Assembly (NCBI RefSeq): GCF_000174195.1
Contig: NZ_ACFY01000170.1
Location: 94,084-158,083, forward strand
Source of the DNA: Roseburia inulinivorans DSM 16841
Lineage (GTDB): Bacteria > Bacillota > Clostridia > Lachnospirales > Lachnospiraceae
Reading direction: 5' to 3'
Length of the DNA stretch: 64,000 nucleotides
How positions within the stretch are numbered: the stretch's first letter is position 1; each line of letters begins with the position of its first letter. Positions 41,365-49,876 of the stretch are shown here, piece after piece. The notes beneath the pieces are model-generated. The model was not told the origin of the DNA. It ran no database searches and was given only the letters and a program-made list of their open reading frames with translations. The position numbers were made by a program, and so were the translations under genes.

Positions 41365-41985
41365 ATGGAAACAAATAAGATAAAAGTAAAATTGGAAGCG
41401 CCGATGGTGCAGGCGCGGTATCAGTATGCAATTGATGTGATGTTAACAAGACTTCGCATGATTGATGCAGATCTGACCAAGAAAAATGAACGCCCATTAA
41501 TCAGAAATTTGTGTAGCAGAATTAAAACTGCCGAGAGCATTGTGAAAAAGCTGGAAAGAAAGGAACGTGAAGTCACTTTCGAAACAGCAGTCAATACTTT
41601 AAATGATATTGCCGGAGTCCGTGTGGTGTGTTATTTTGCGGACGATATTTATCAGATTGCGGACGCAGTGCGCAGACAGAAAGACTTTACCATTGTCAAA
41701 GAAAAAAATTATATCAGGAAGCCGAAAAAAAGCGGCTATCAAAGCCTTCATCTGATCGTGGAAGTGCCGGTAACTTATCTGGATAAGACAACCGCAGTGA
41801 GAGTTGAGATACAGATCCGTTCAGTCGCCATGGACTACTGGGCAGAATTAGATTCCCAGATGTGTTACAAAAAGGACGCCGGGCAGTTAGAAGCGGTAGA
41901 GAAGGCAACAAAGCAGTACGCAGACGTCATTGCGGGTGTGGATAAGAAGATGCTGGAACTTCGTAAGAAGATACAGAAAATGTGA
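41365..41985 (+). CDS. Small alarmone synthetase-like protein (RelA/SpoT domain)
   Basis: A 206-residue single-domain pyrophosphokinase of the RelQ/YjbM type, predicted to make (p)ppGpp from ATP and GTP or GDP. Conserved blocks are SRIKTAESIVKKL, NDIAGVRVVCYFADDIY, NYIRKPKKSGYQSLHLIVE and the EIQIRSVAMDYWAELD strand. There is no HD hydrolase domain. ATG 41365 has no recognisable ribosome site and follows a terminator hairpin by a few bases, so expression control is unusual. The N-terminal METNKIKVKLEAPM looks family-like, supporting this start. Confidence 0.88.
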   Translation: METNKIKVKLEAPMVQARYQYAIDVMLTRLRMIDADLTKKNERPLIRNLCSRIKTAESIVKKLERKEREVTFETAVNTLNDIAGVRVVCYFADDIYQIADAVRRQKDFTIVKEKNYIRKPKKSGYQSLHLIVEVPVTYLDKTTAVRVEIQIRSVAMDYWAELDSQMCYKKDAGQLEAVEKATKQYADVIAGVDKKMLELRKKIQKM

Positions 41986-42065
41986 AAGTATCCGGTAATC
42001 CCAAACGGCAGACATACATAAAATGAAACGATATTAGCAAAGCAGATCAGAAAAGAGGAGTAAAA

Positions 42066-42854
42066 ATGGATCAGGAAAAGACAAAGGTATGGGCACACCG
42101 GGGAGCCAGCGGCTATGCCCCGGAAAATACATTAGATGCATTCCAAAAAGCAGTTGAGATGGGAGCAGATGGAATCGAACTGGACGTGCAGATGACAAAA
42201 GACGGTGAGCTCGTTGTCATCCATGATGAGACGATCGATCGTGTGAGCAATGGAAAAGGCTGGGTAAAAGATTATACCTATGAAGAACTGAAAAAATTTA
42301 ATTTTAACAAAACGCATCTGGAATATACAAAGGAAGAGATCCCAACACTTGAGCAGGTTTATCGGTTGATAAAACCGACAAATCTCACCATTAATGTGGA
42401 GATCAAAACAGGAATTGTTTTCTATCCGGGGATTGAAGAGCGGGTACTGGAGCTTACAGAGCGTCTTGGAATGAAGGAGCGTGTCATTTATTCTTCGTTT
42501 AATCATTATACGATCCGGAAAATCAAAGAGTTAGACCCGCAGGCTAAGACGGGCATGCTCTATGAAGATGGAATCATTGATGCAGTGGATTATGCATGTG
42601 ATGTTGTAAAGGCAGACGCACTTCACCCGGCCGGATATAACGTTTTTTATCCGGGATTTTTAGAGCGTTGTAGAGAGCGGAAAAGACTGCTTCATGTATG
42701 GACAATCAATGAAGAAAAACATATGAGAATGCTGTGTGAGGCAGGCGTGGATGCGCTGATCACAAACTACCCGGATATAGCAAAGAAAATCAGGGACGAA
42801 TACCGTTTTGGAGAACTGCAGCCTGAACTGGTTCAAAGAATCCTTCAGAGTTGA
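42066..42854 (+). CDS. Glycerophosphodiester phosphodiesterase
   Basis: A 262-residue GDPD-family enzyme that frees glycerol 3-phosphate from lipid head-group diesters. Active-site motifs are HRGASGYAPENTLDAF, GIELDVQMTKDGELVVIHD and NVEIKTG. No signal peptide, so cytosolic. RBS AAGAGGAG precedes ATG 42066. It is followed by a lipase-like gene, suggesting lipid head-group turnover. Confidence 0.94.
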   Translation: MDQEKTKVWAHRGASGYAPENTLDAFQKAVEMGADGIELDVQMTKDGELVVIHDETIDRVSNGKGWVKDYTYEELKKFNFNKTHLEYTKEEIPTLEQVYRLIKPTNLTINVEIKTGIVFYPGIEERVLELTERLGMKERVIYSSFNHYTIRKIKELDPQAKTGMLYEDGIIDAVDYACDVVKADALHPAGYNVFYPGFLERCRERKRLLHVWTINEEKHMRMLCEAGVDALITNYPDIAKKIRDEYRFGELQPELVQRILQS

Positions 42855-42871
42855 GACAGTGAGAGATACCT

Positions 42872-43933
42872 ATGATAGAAAAAAGAGCAGAGAACATCAT
42901 GATACCAGAAGAAGCGAATTATCAGCGAACCATGAAACGTGATGTGGAACCATATCTGAGAAGCTATGAAAAAGACGGTTACATAGAAAGCTATGACAGC
43001 ACAGCAATTTATTACCGCACATACCGGATTCCGCAGGCAAAAGCTGCTATTGTCATCAGCCACGGATTCTGTGAATTTGCAGAGAAATATAAGGAAGTCA
43101 TCTATTATTTCCTGAAAAACGGATATTCCGTTTACGTCCCGGAACACAGGGGACACGGATATTCTGACCGGATTGTTGTGGATGGCGAAAAAGTTCATAT
43201 CGAGGATTATGAGCAATATGTGCAGGATCTGCATTGCTTTGTGAAAAATGTGGTAGAACTCACAGAAAAACGAAAAATCTTATTCTGTCATTCCATGGGT
43301 GGAGCCATTGGAGTGCGGTATCTCGAAGAGTTCCCACTGACTTTTGACGCAGCAATCCTGTCAGCACCGATGCTTGGGATGAACACTGGAAAGTATCCGA
43401 AGTGGCTTGCGAAAGTTACCGCAGATTTTTTCTGCGCGATCGGAAAGGGAACGAAATATGCTGCCGGACAGAGTGGTTTTTCAGAAAAACCATCCTTTGA
43501 AACAAGCAGCTGCGTTTCCAGAGAACGATACATGTATATCTACAATATGCGCCTGCGGAATATCAATTACCAGACTTACGGTGGAACCTATGCCTGGGTA
43601 AAAGCAGGATTTAAAGTAATCCGCAAGCTGCGGAAAAGAAAAAACATTAACAGTATAAAAATTCCGCTTATAATCTTTGAAGCGGAAAAAGACGACATGG
43701 TTGACAATTGTGGCATTGAAAAATTTGCTAAAAAAGCCAAGACCGCACAGCTGGTAAGAATGAAGGATTCCAAACATGAAATCTTTAACGCAGGCGAGGC
43801 GGTGCGTGACAGTTACTATAGACAAATATTTTTATTTTTAAATCATGTGTATACGGCACAGGAAAGAATGAATGAGGAAAACGAATATGAAAAAAAAACT
43901 GACGAAACTCGAAAAATACTGGGTACTGTATGA
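42872..43933 (+). CDS. Alpha/beta hydrolase (lysophospholipase/monoacylglycerol lipase-like)
   Basis: A 353-residue serine hydrolase. The nucleophile elbow is FCHSMGGAIG (Gly replaced by Cys in GxSxG's first position), the acid is in FEAEKDDMVDN and the His in DSKHEIFN. VISHGFCEFAEKY and PEHRGHGYSDR are typical of monoacylglycerol lipases. The C-terminal 47 coding bases overlap the next gene. ATG 42872 has only a weak GAGAG site. Confidence 0.85.
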   Translation: MIEKRAENIMIPEEANYQRTMKRDVEPYLRSYEKDGYIESYDSTAIYYRTYRIPQAKAAIVISHGFCEFAEKYKEVIYYFLKNGYSVYVPEHRGHGYSDRIVVDGEKVHIEDYEQYVQDLHCFVKNVVELTEKRKILFCHSMGGAIGVRYLEEFPLTFDAAILSAPMLGMNTGKYPKWLAKVTADFFCAIGKGTKYAAGQSGFSEKPSFETSSCVSRERYMYIYNMRLRNINYQTYGGTYAWVKAGFKVIRKLRKRKNINSIKIPLIIFEAEKDDMVDNCGIEKFAKKAKTAQLVRMKDSKHEIFNAGEAVRDSYYRQIFLFLNHVYTAQERMNEENEYEKKTDETRKILGTV

Positions 43934-45173
43934 TGTGGGAAACTCTGCATTTACGCTGTTAGTGTCCACGATCATTCCGATTTATTTTAAAAACATGGCA
44001 CAGAATATGGGCGTTTCCGCATCGGATTCTACTGCATATCTCAGCTATGCGATCTCAATCTCTACGATCATTGTTGCAATTTTAGGACCGATCCTCGGCG
44101 CAGTCGCAGACAACAAAAACCATAAAAAGCCGTTATTTACATTTTTCATGATGATCGGTGTTCTAGGATGTGCAGCGTTGTCCATTCCGAAGACGTGGCT
44201 GATGTTTTTGATTATTTTTGTGATCGCAAAAGTAGGATTTTCCGGCAGCCTGATTTTTTATGATTCCATGATGGTAGATGTAACCACCGACGAACGCATG
44301 GATGGGGTATCGTCCCATGGGTATGCGTGGGGCTATATCGGAAGCTGCGTACCATTTGTCATTAGTTTATTGCTGGTGTTAGGCGGTGATAAAGTTGGCA
44401 TCAGCACACCGGCAGCCATGACAGCCGCATTTTTCTTAAATGCAGCATGGTGGGGACTTGTGACAATCCCACTCTTAAAAAATTACGAACAGAAATATTA
44501 TGTGGAAAATCAAGGCTCCATGGTAAAGGAGTCTTTTGCCAGACTTGGAAGAAGCGTGGCGGAATTGAAAGATAACAAAAAAGTTGCCCTCTTTCTGCTC
44601 GCATTTTTCTTCTATATAGATGGTGTATACACGATTATCGAGATGGCAACTTCTTACGGAAAAGACGTTGGGATCAGTGACGCTAATCTGCTGCTGGCAT
44701 TGCTTCTGACGCAGGTTGTGGCATTCCCATGTGCGATTCTTTTCGGAAAAATGACACAGAAATTTGAGACAGGAAAACTAATTTCTGTCTGCATCATTGC
44801 ATATTTTGCAGTCGCAGTTTACGCCCTGCAGTTAGACGCAGCATGGAAGTTCTGGATGATGGCAACTTTTGTAGGGGTATTTCAGGGTGCAATCCAGGCG
44901 CTGTCCCGTTCCTACTATGCAAAGATTATCCCAAAGGAAAAATCGTCTGAGTATTTCGGAATCTTTGATATATTCGGAAAGGGTGCATCTTTTATGGGAA
45001 CTATGTTAATGGGAATCAGCACACAGATTTTTGATACTTCCAAAGCAGGAGTGGTAGTGATCGCAGCCATGTTTGTGGTCGGATTCGTTTTCTTTCAGGT
45101 GCAGCGCAGGACAGAGGAGGATCAAAATGGTTTACCATCATTTTACAGACGTTTTACAAAGGGAGATATTTAG
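43887..45173 (+). CDS. MFS transporter, UMF1/Atg22-like
   Basis: A 428-residue, about twelve-helix transporter of the UMF1 branch. KYWVLYDVGNSAFTLLVSTI and SSHGYAWGYIGSC are family features. Substrate unknown; the neighbours suggest a product of lipid turnover. ATG 43887 is preferred over ATG 43872 since GAGGAAA lies six bases before it. PhoP-type boxes for the pst operon are embedded in its last 15 codons. Confidence 0.85.
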   Translation: MKKKLTKLEKYWVLYDVGNSAFTLLVSTIIPIYFKNMAQNMGVSASDSTAYLSYAISISTIIVAILGPILGAVADNKNHKKPLFTFFMMIGVLGCAALSIPKTWLMFLIIFVIAKVGFSGSLIFYDSMMVDVTTDERMDGVSSHGYAWGYIGSCVPFVISLLLVLGGDKVGISTPAAMTAAFFLNAAWWGLVTIPLLKNYEQKYYVENQGSMVKESFARLGRSVAELKDNKKVALFLLAFFFYIDGVYTIIEMATSYGKDVGISDANLLLALLLTQVVAFPCAILFGKMTQKFETGKLISVCIIAYFAVAVYALQLDAAWKFWMMATFVGVFQGAIQALSRSYYAKIIPKEKSSEYFGIFDIFGKGASFMGTMLMGISTQIFDTSKAGVVVIAAMFVVGFVFFQVQRRTEEDQNGLPSFYRRFTKGDI

Positions 45174-45194
45174 ATTTTACACGTTGACTTTAAA
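45131..45194 (+). promoter_or_regulatory. PhoP-type boxes and promoter of pstS
   Basis: TTTAC(A/C) occurs at 45131, 45142 and 45153 (11-bp period) and again at 45176. A -10-like TTTAAA at 45189 is 13 bases after the last box start, the same offset as at the 49.8-kb promoter. PhoP of Bacillus binds TT(A/T)ACA repeats with 11-bp phasing, so control by the response regulator at 51.8 kb is inferred. Confidence 0.65.
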
Positions 45195-45275
45195 GTAGTC
45201 ATTGTCAATGAGACAGAGACAAAAAAACAAAGATGGGAAACGCAAGATCCCATAAAGATTTGGAGGAAAATCAAA

Positions 45276-46244
45276 ATGAAAAAGAAAGTAATCAGTTTAT
45301 TCGTAACAGGAATGTTAGCAGTCAGCATGATCGCAGGATGTGGTTCTGATAATACAGCAGACACCAGTACATCCGCAGATACCACAGCAGATGCTTCTAC
45401 AGATGCAGCAGCAGACACAACAGCAGAGGAAGCACCGGCAGCTACAACAGACTTTGATGCAAGTGAATATGTCAATGTATTATCCCGCGAGGATGGATCC
45501 GGTACAAGAGGTGCATTCATCGAATTATTTGGAATCGAAGAAAAAGACGCAGACGGAAATAAAGTGGACAACACAACAGAGGAAGCGATCATCACAAACA
45601 GCACATCCGTAATGCTTACATCTGTAGCAAGTGATGAGTATGCGATCGGTTATGTTTCCCTTGGTTCTTTAGATGACACTGTAAAAGCAGTCAGCATTGA
45701 CGGAGCAGAAGCAACAGTAGAGAATATCAAAAATGGTACATACACGATTGCAAGACCATTTAACATTGCAACAAAAGGTGAAGTAAGCGACATCGCACAG
45801 GATTTCATCAACTACATTATGAGTGCAGAAGGTCAGGCAGTCATCACAGAGAACGGATATATCGGTTCTGATGATGCGGCAGCATTCGAATCCAACGGAG
45901 CAACAGGTAAAGTGACAGTCAGCGGTTCTTCTTCTGTAACACCAGTTATGGAAAAATTAAAAGAAGCTTACACAGCCGTAAACTCCGGTGCAGAGATCGA
46001 GATTCAGGAGAGTGACTCCACAACAGGTATGACAGACGCAGCAGCAGGTACAAGTGACATCGGTATGGCTTCCCGTGAATTAAAAGATTCTGAGACAGAG
46101 CAGGGACTTACCGCAACAACAATCGCTATGGATGGTATCGCAGTGGTCGTAAATCTTGACAACCCGACAGCAAACCTTACATCCGATCAGGTAAAAGGTG
46201 TCTATGTTGGAGATGTTACAAGCTGGGATGAACTTGCAGAGTAA
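45276..46244 (+). CDS. pstS: Phosphate-binding lipoprotein PstS, circularly permuted
   Basis: A 322-residue lipoprotein that captures phosphate for PstCAB. The signal ends in a lipobox (IAGC, Cys22), then an Ala/Thr/Asp linker to about residue 60. The order of domains is unusual: the half that is normally C-terminal comes first (SREDGSGTRGAF at 70, YAIGYVSLG at 122, EGQAVITENGYI near 185), and the normal N-terminal half follows (TVSGSSSVTPVMEKL at 214, SDIGMASRELK at 260, VYVGDVTSWDEL at the very end). All phosphate-binding loops are kept. RBS TTGGAGGAA. Confidence 0.9.
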   Translation: MKKKVISLFVTGMLAVSMIAGCGSDNTADTSTSADTTADASTDAAADTTAEEAPAATTDFDASEYVNVLSREDGSGTRGAFIELFGIEEKDADGNKVDNTTEEAIITNSTSVMLTSVASDEYAIGYVSLGSLDDTVKAVSIDGAEATVENIKNGTYTIARPFNIATKGEVSDIAQDFINYIMSAEGQAVITENGYIGSDDAAAFESNGATGKVTVSGSSSVTPVMEKLKEAYTAVNSGAEIEIQESDSTTGMTDAAAGTSDIGMASRELKDSETEQGLTATTIAMDGIAVVVNLDNPTANLTSDQVKGVYVGDVTSWDELAE

Positions 46245-46310
46245 GTAATCAATGAAAATATCTGGTATGAAAAAAACATCAGAGATAAGAAATTAAAAAA
46301 TTACTGACAG

Positions 46311-46344
46311 AAGGGTCGGATGGAAAACTCCTCCGGCCTTTTTT
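46311..46344 (+). terminator. Attenuator-like hairpin between pstS and pstC
   Basis: AAGGGTCGGA (46311-46320) pairs imperfectly with TCCGGCCTT (46332-46340), then TTTT. It would keep pstS transcripts in excess over the permease genes, as is usual for binding proteins. Confidence 0.7.
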
Positions 46345-46438
46345 CGGAAATCAGGATATTTACAATTTGTAAAGCATTACATAATGATATGAAGCCTGCA
46401 CTGTCAGGCATTCCTCAGATTTTGGAGAACATAAATAT

Positions 46439-47296
46439 ATGAATATCAATAAATTAAAAGAAATTGTAATGAAATATGTATTTCTGTTTACCGCCATTAT
46501 TTCCATTGTAGCAGTTGTACTGATCTGCGTGTTCCTGTTCGCAAATGGGGTTCCGGCAATGAAAGAGATTGGATTTGCCAACTTCCTCGGAGGAACAAAA
46601 TGGAAACCCGGCAACGGCTTATATGGTATCTTCCCGATGATCCTGGGAAGTATCTATGTAACAGGCGGAGCCTTGATCATCGGAGTACCAATCGGAATTC
46701 TGATGTCTATCTTCATGGCACGTTTCTGTCCGGACAGATTACACAAGGTATTAAAACCGATCGTTGATCTGCTGGCTGGAATCCCTTCTATTGTTTATGG
46801 ATTCTTCGGACTGGTTGTTATGGTTCCGTTTGTCAGGGAGCATTTCAAAGGCAATGGACAGAGCATTTTAACAGCAGCACTGTTACTTGGAATCATGATC
46901 TTACCTACAATTATCAGCGTGTCCGAGTCATCCATCCGAGCAGTGGAGGAGAGCTATTATGAGGGAGCGCTCGCACTGGGAGCCACACATGAGAGAAGTG
47001 TCTTTACGGTTGTTGTTCCGGCAGCAAAATCAGGTGTGTTTGCAGCAGTTGTGCTCGGCGTAGGACGTGCGCTCGGTGAGACAATGGCAGTCATGATGGT
47101 AGTCGGCAATCAGGCGAGAGTGCCGGACAGTATTTTCAAAGGTGTGCGTACACTCACAACGAATATCGTACTCGAGATGGGATATGCCACGGATCTTCAC
47201 AGGGAAGCATTAATTGCTACAGGCGTAGTTTTGTTTGTGTTTATTCTTATTATTAATATATCGTTTTCTATTTTGAAACGTAGAGGAAAGGAGTAG
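46439..47296 (+). CDS. pstC: Phosphate ABC transporter permease PstC
   Basis: A 285-residue six-helix permease subunit. Characteristic segments are IPSIVYGFFGLVVMVPF and the EAA-like loop ALALGATHERSVFTVVVPAA (seen as YEGALALGAT and VVPAAKSGV). It pairs with PstA in the membrane. Confidence 0.95.
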   Translation: MNINKLKEIVMKYVFLFTAIISIVAVVLICVFLFANGVPAMKEIGFANFLGGTKWKPGNGLYGIFPMILGSIYVTGGALIIGVPIGILMSIFMARFCPDRLHKVLKPIVDLLAGIPSIVYGFFGLVVMVPFVREHFKGNGQSILTAALLLGIMILPTIISVSESSIRAVEESYYEGALALGATHERSVFTVVVPAAKSGVFAAVVLGVGRALGETMAVMMVVGNQARVPDSIFKGVRTLTTNIVLEMGYATDLHREALIATGVVLFVFILIINISFSILKRRGKE

Positions 47297-47303
47297 AGGC
47301 AGT

Positions 47304-48185
47304 ATGGAAAAAAATATCACTCCGATCAATCAACTGTCGTGGAAAGACAGATTGAAATCTTATAAAAAACATCCGGGATCTTTTATTTTACTGCTTCTGG
47401 TGGGAGCCTCTGCAGTGATCACCGTGACAGTGCTTGTTTATCTGGTGGGCTATATTTTGATCCACGGAGTTCCATATTTAAGACCAAGCCTGTTTTCACT
47501 GACTTACAATTCCGATAACGTGTCAATGATGCCGGCGATCATCAACACCATCACAATGGTATTGCTCGCACTGCTTTTTTCTGTTCCGTTTGGAATCGGA
47601 GCAGCAATTTATCTTGTCGAATATGCAAAAAAAGGAAATAAACTCGTTGAGCTGGTGCGTATTACAGCAGAGACATTGACCGGTATCCCATCCATTATCT
47701 ATGGACTGTTCGGTATGTTGTTTTTCGTGACAGCGTTGCATTGGGGATATTCCATGTTAGCTGGCGCGGCAACACTTGCGATCATGGTTCTCCCGGTCAT
47801 TATGAGAACGACGGAGGAAGCGCTTTTGTGTGTGCCGGATATGTACCGTGAGGGAAGCTTCGGACTCGGCGCAGGAAAGCTCCGAACCATTTTTAAAATC
47901 GTACTTCCAACGGCGATTCCGGGTATTTTGTCCGGTATCATCCTTGCGATCGGACGTATCGTAGGAGAGACAGCGGCACTGATCTATACGGCAGGAACCG
48001 TTGCGGAGGCAGCAGGTGTCATGGATTCCGGACGAACCCTTGCAATTCATATGTATTCGCTGTCAAGAGAGGGACTTCACACAAATGAGGCATACGCAAC
48101 AGCAGTCGTTCTTCTGATCGTGGTGCTTCTCATCAACGGATTATCGTCCCTGATCGCAAGGAAACTGGAAGCTGCAACAAAGTAA
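47304..48185 (+). CDS. pstA: Phosphate ABC transporter permease PstA
   Basis: A 293-residue permease subunit, with GIPSIIYGLFGMLFFV and the EAA-like loop REGSFGLGAGKLRTIFKIVLP. It starts 7 bases after pstC. A pair of small hairpins without T runs (48201-48221, 48241-48254) fills the space before pstB. Confidence 0.95.
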   Translation: MEKNITPINQLSWKDRLKSYKKHPGSFILLLLVGASAVITVTVLVYLVGYILIHGVPYLRPSLFSLTYNSDNVSMMPAIINTITMVLLALLFSVPFGIGAAIYLVEYAKKGNKLVELVRITAETLTGIPSIIYGLFGMLFFVTALHWGYSMLAGAATLAIMVLPVIMRTTEEALLCVPDMYREGSFGLGAGKLRTIFKIVLPTAIPGILSGIILAIGRIVGETAALIYTAGTVAEAAGVMDSGRTLAIHMYSLSREGLHTNEAYATAVVLLIVVLLINGLSSLIARKLEAATK

Positions 48186-48274
48186 ATCCGAAAAAACATT
48201 CAGATAAAAATCTGAATATGGATCATTATAAAATAAAACGTCTGTGAACAGACAGATAAAGCAAAGGAAACAAT

Positions 48275-49027
48275 ATGAGTGAAAAATTTAAAATTTCAAA
48301 CCTTGATTTATATTACGGTGATTTTCATGCGTTGAAAGATATCAATATGAGCATCCATGCAAACGAGATCACAGCTTTTATCGGACCATCCGGCTGTGGA
48401 AAATCCACCTTTTTAAAAAGTCTGAACAGAATGAATGACCTGGTGGAAGGATGTAAGATCACAGGAAATGTCCTGTTAGATGGCGAGGATATCTATAAGG
48501 GGATGGATGTCAATCTTTTACGAAAAAGAGTCGGCATGGTATTCCAGAAGCCAAATCCGTTCCCAATGAGTATTTACGACAATATTGCTTATGGACCGAG
48601 AACCCACGGTATCCGCTCCAAAGCAAAATTAGATGAGATCGTGGAAAAATCCCTGCGTGATGCAGCAATCTGGGATGAAGTGAAAGACCGTCTGAAAAAA
48701 AGCGCACTCGGCATGTCCGGTGGACAGCAGCAGAGATTATGTATCGCAAGGGCACTGGCAGTGGAACCGGAAGTCATCCTAATGGACGAACCGACTTCCG
48801 CACTTGATCCGATCTCCACATCCAAGATCGAGGATCTTGTCATTGAACTGAAAAAACAGTACACCATCGTCATGGTCACACACAATATGCAGCAGGCTGT
48901 GCGTGTTTCGGATAAAACCGTATTCTTCTTATTAGGAGAGGTGATCGAGGCTGGCGAGACAGAAAAATTATTCTCAATTCCACAGGATAAACGTACCGAG
49001 GACTATATCACAGGACGTTTTGGTTGA
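48275..49027 (+). CDS. pstB: Phosphate ABC transporter ATPase PstB
   Basis: A 250-residue ATPase. Walker A is [19 protein letters not shown], the signature LSGGQQQR-type is [14 protein letters not shown], and Walker B is [34 protein letters not shown] is the PstB hallmark. RBS AAAGGAAA. Confidence 0.97.
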   Translation: MSEKFKISNLDLYYGDFHALKDINMSIHANEITAFIGPSGCGKSTFLKSLNRMNDLVEGCKITGNVLLDGEDIYKGMDVNLLRKRVGMVFQKPNPFPMSIYDNIAYGPRTHGIRSKAKLDEIVEKSLRDAAIWDEVKDRLKKSALGMSGGQQQRLCIARALAVEPEVILMDEPTSALDPISTSKIEDLVIELKKQYTIVMVTHNMQQAVRVSDKTVFFLLGEVIEAGETEKLFSIPQDKRTEDYITGRFG

Positions 49028-49051
49028 CATAAATAAAAAGGAGAGAATGAC

Positions 49052-49708
49052 ATGAGAAACCGATTTGACAGACAGTTATTAGAATTAAATAATGAATTAA
49101 TCCAGATGGGAAGCCTGATCGAGCAGGCGATTGAGATGGGGATATCAGCACTGGTAAAGCAGGATGTAGAAAAAGCAGAGCAGGCGATCAAATTTGACGT
49201 GGAAGTAGATGAGCAGGAGAAAACGATCGAAGCTCTCTGCATGAAACTGCTGCTTCAACAGCAGCCGGTAGCAAAAGACTTAAGATTAATTTCCGCAGCG
49301 TTAAAAATGATCACGGACATGGAGCGTATCGGGGATCATGCAGCGGATATTTCGGAGATGACCATTTTAATGGCAGATTCCGATTATGAAAAAAGCGCCA
49401 TTAATATGGAAGTAATCAAAGAGATGGCAAAAGAGACAACCGATATGGTCATCAAGAGCGTGGATGCTTTTGTCAACAAAGATCTCGAACTGGCACGCTG
49501 GGTAATCAACCGTGATGATGTGGTGGACGATCTTTTTGACAGTTTCCGGAAAGAACTCATCCAAAAAATCAATGAGAATGTAAAAAATGGTGAGATGGCA
49601 ACGGATATGCTGATGGTTGCAAAATATTTTGAGCGGATCGGAGATCATGCAACCAACATCGCAGAATGGGTGATCTATTCTATCACCGGAAAACACGAGG
49701 ACGAATAA
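49052..49708 (+). CDS. phoU: Phosphate transport regulator PhoU
   Basis: A 218-residue protein of two three-helix PhoU repeats. Metal-site motifs are MITDMERIGDHAADI in the first and YFERIGDHATNIAEW in the second. It links PstB activity to the sensor kinase. RBS AAAAGGAGA. Confidence 0.95.
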   Translation: MRNRFDRQLLELNNELIQMGSLIEQAIEMGISALVKQDVEKAEQAIKFDVEVDEQEKTIEALCMKLLLQQQPVAKDLRLISAALKMITDMERIGDHAADISEMTILMADSDYEKSAINMEVIKEMAKETTDMVIKSVDAFVNKDLELARWVINRDDVVDDLFDSFRKELIQKINENVKNGEMATDMLMVAKYFERIGDHATNIAEWVIYSITGKHEDE

Positions 49709-49772
49709 AACTTAAGAAAACTTTTCCCTTACAGATATAAAAAAGGTATGCTAAAAGACTCCTGATTACGAT

Positions 49773-49824
49773 TTTACATAGATTTTACATAAAACCGACA
49801 TAAGATTTACACGTAGTTTATAAT
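49773..49824 (+). promoter_or_regulatory. PhoP-type boxes and promoter of the Na/Pi cotransporter gene
   Basis: TTTACA at 49773, 49784 and 49806, with a degenerate CCGACA at 49795, makes four positions in exact 11-bp phase. TATAAT at 49819-49824 is the -10 box and there is no good -35 box, as expected for an activator-dependent promoter. Confidence 0.75.
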
Positions 49825-49876
49825 ATGGAATCAAAATGTAAACAATAACCTAGTATATGTCTATGTAAGGGAGAAA

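Noticed and set aside
45340..45612. Gln-rich 90-residue frame
   Set aside because: It is a shifted reading of the Ala/Thr/Asp linker of pstS and has no ribosome site of its own.
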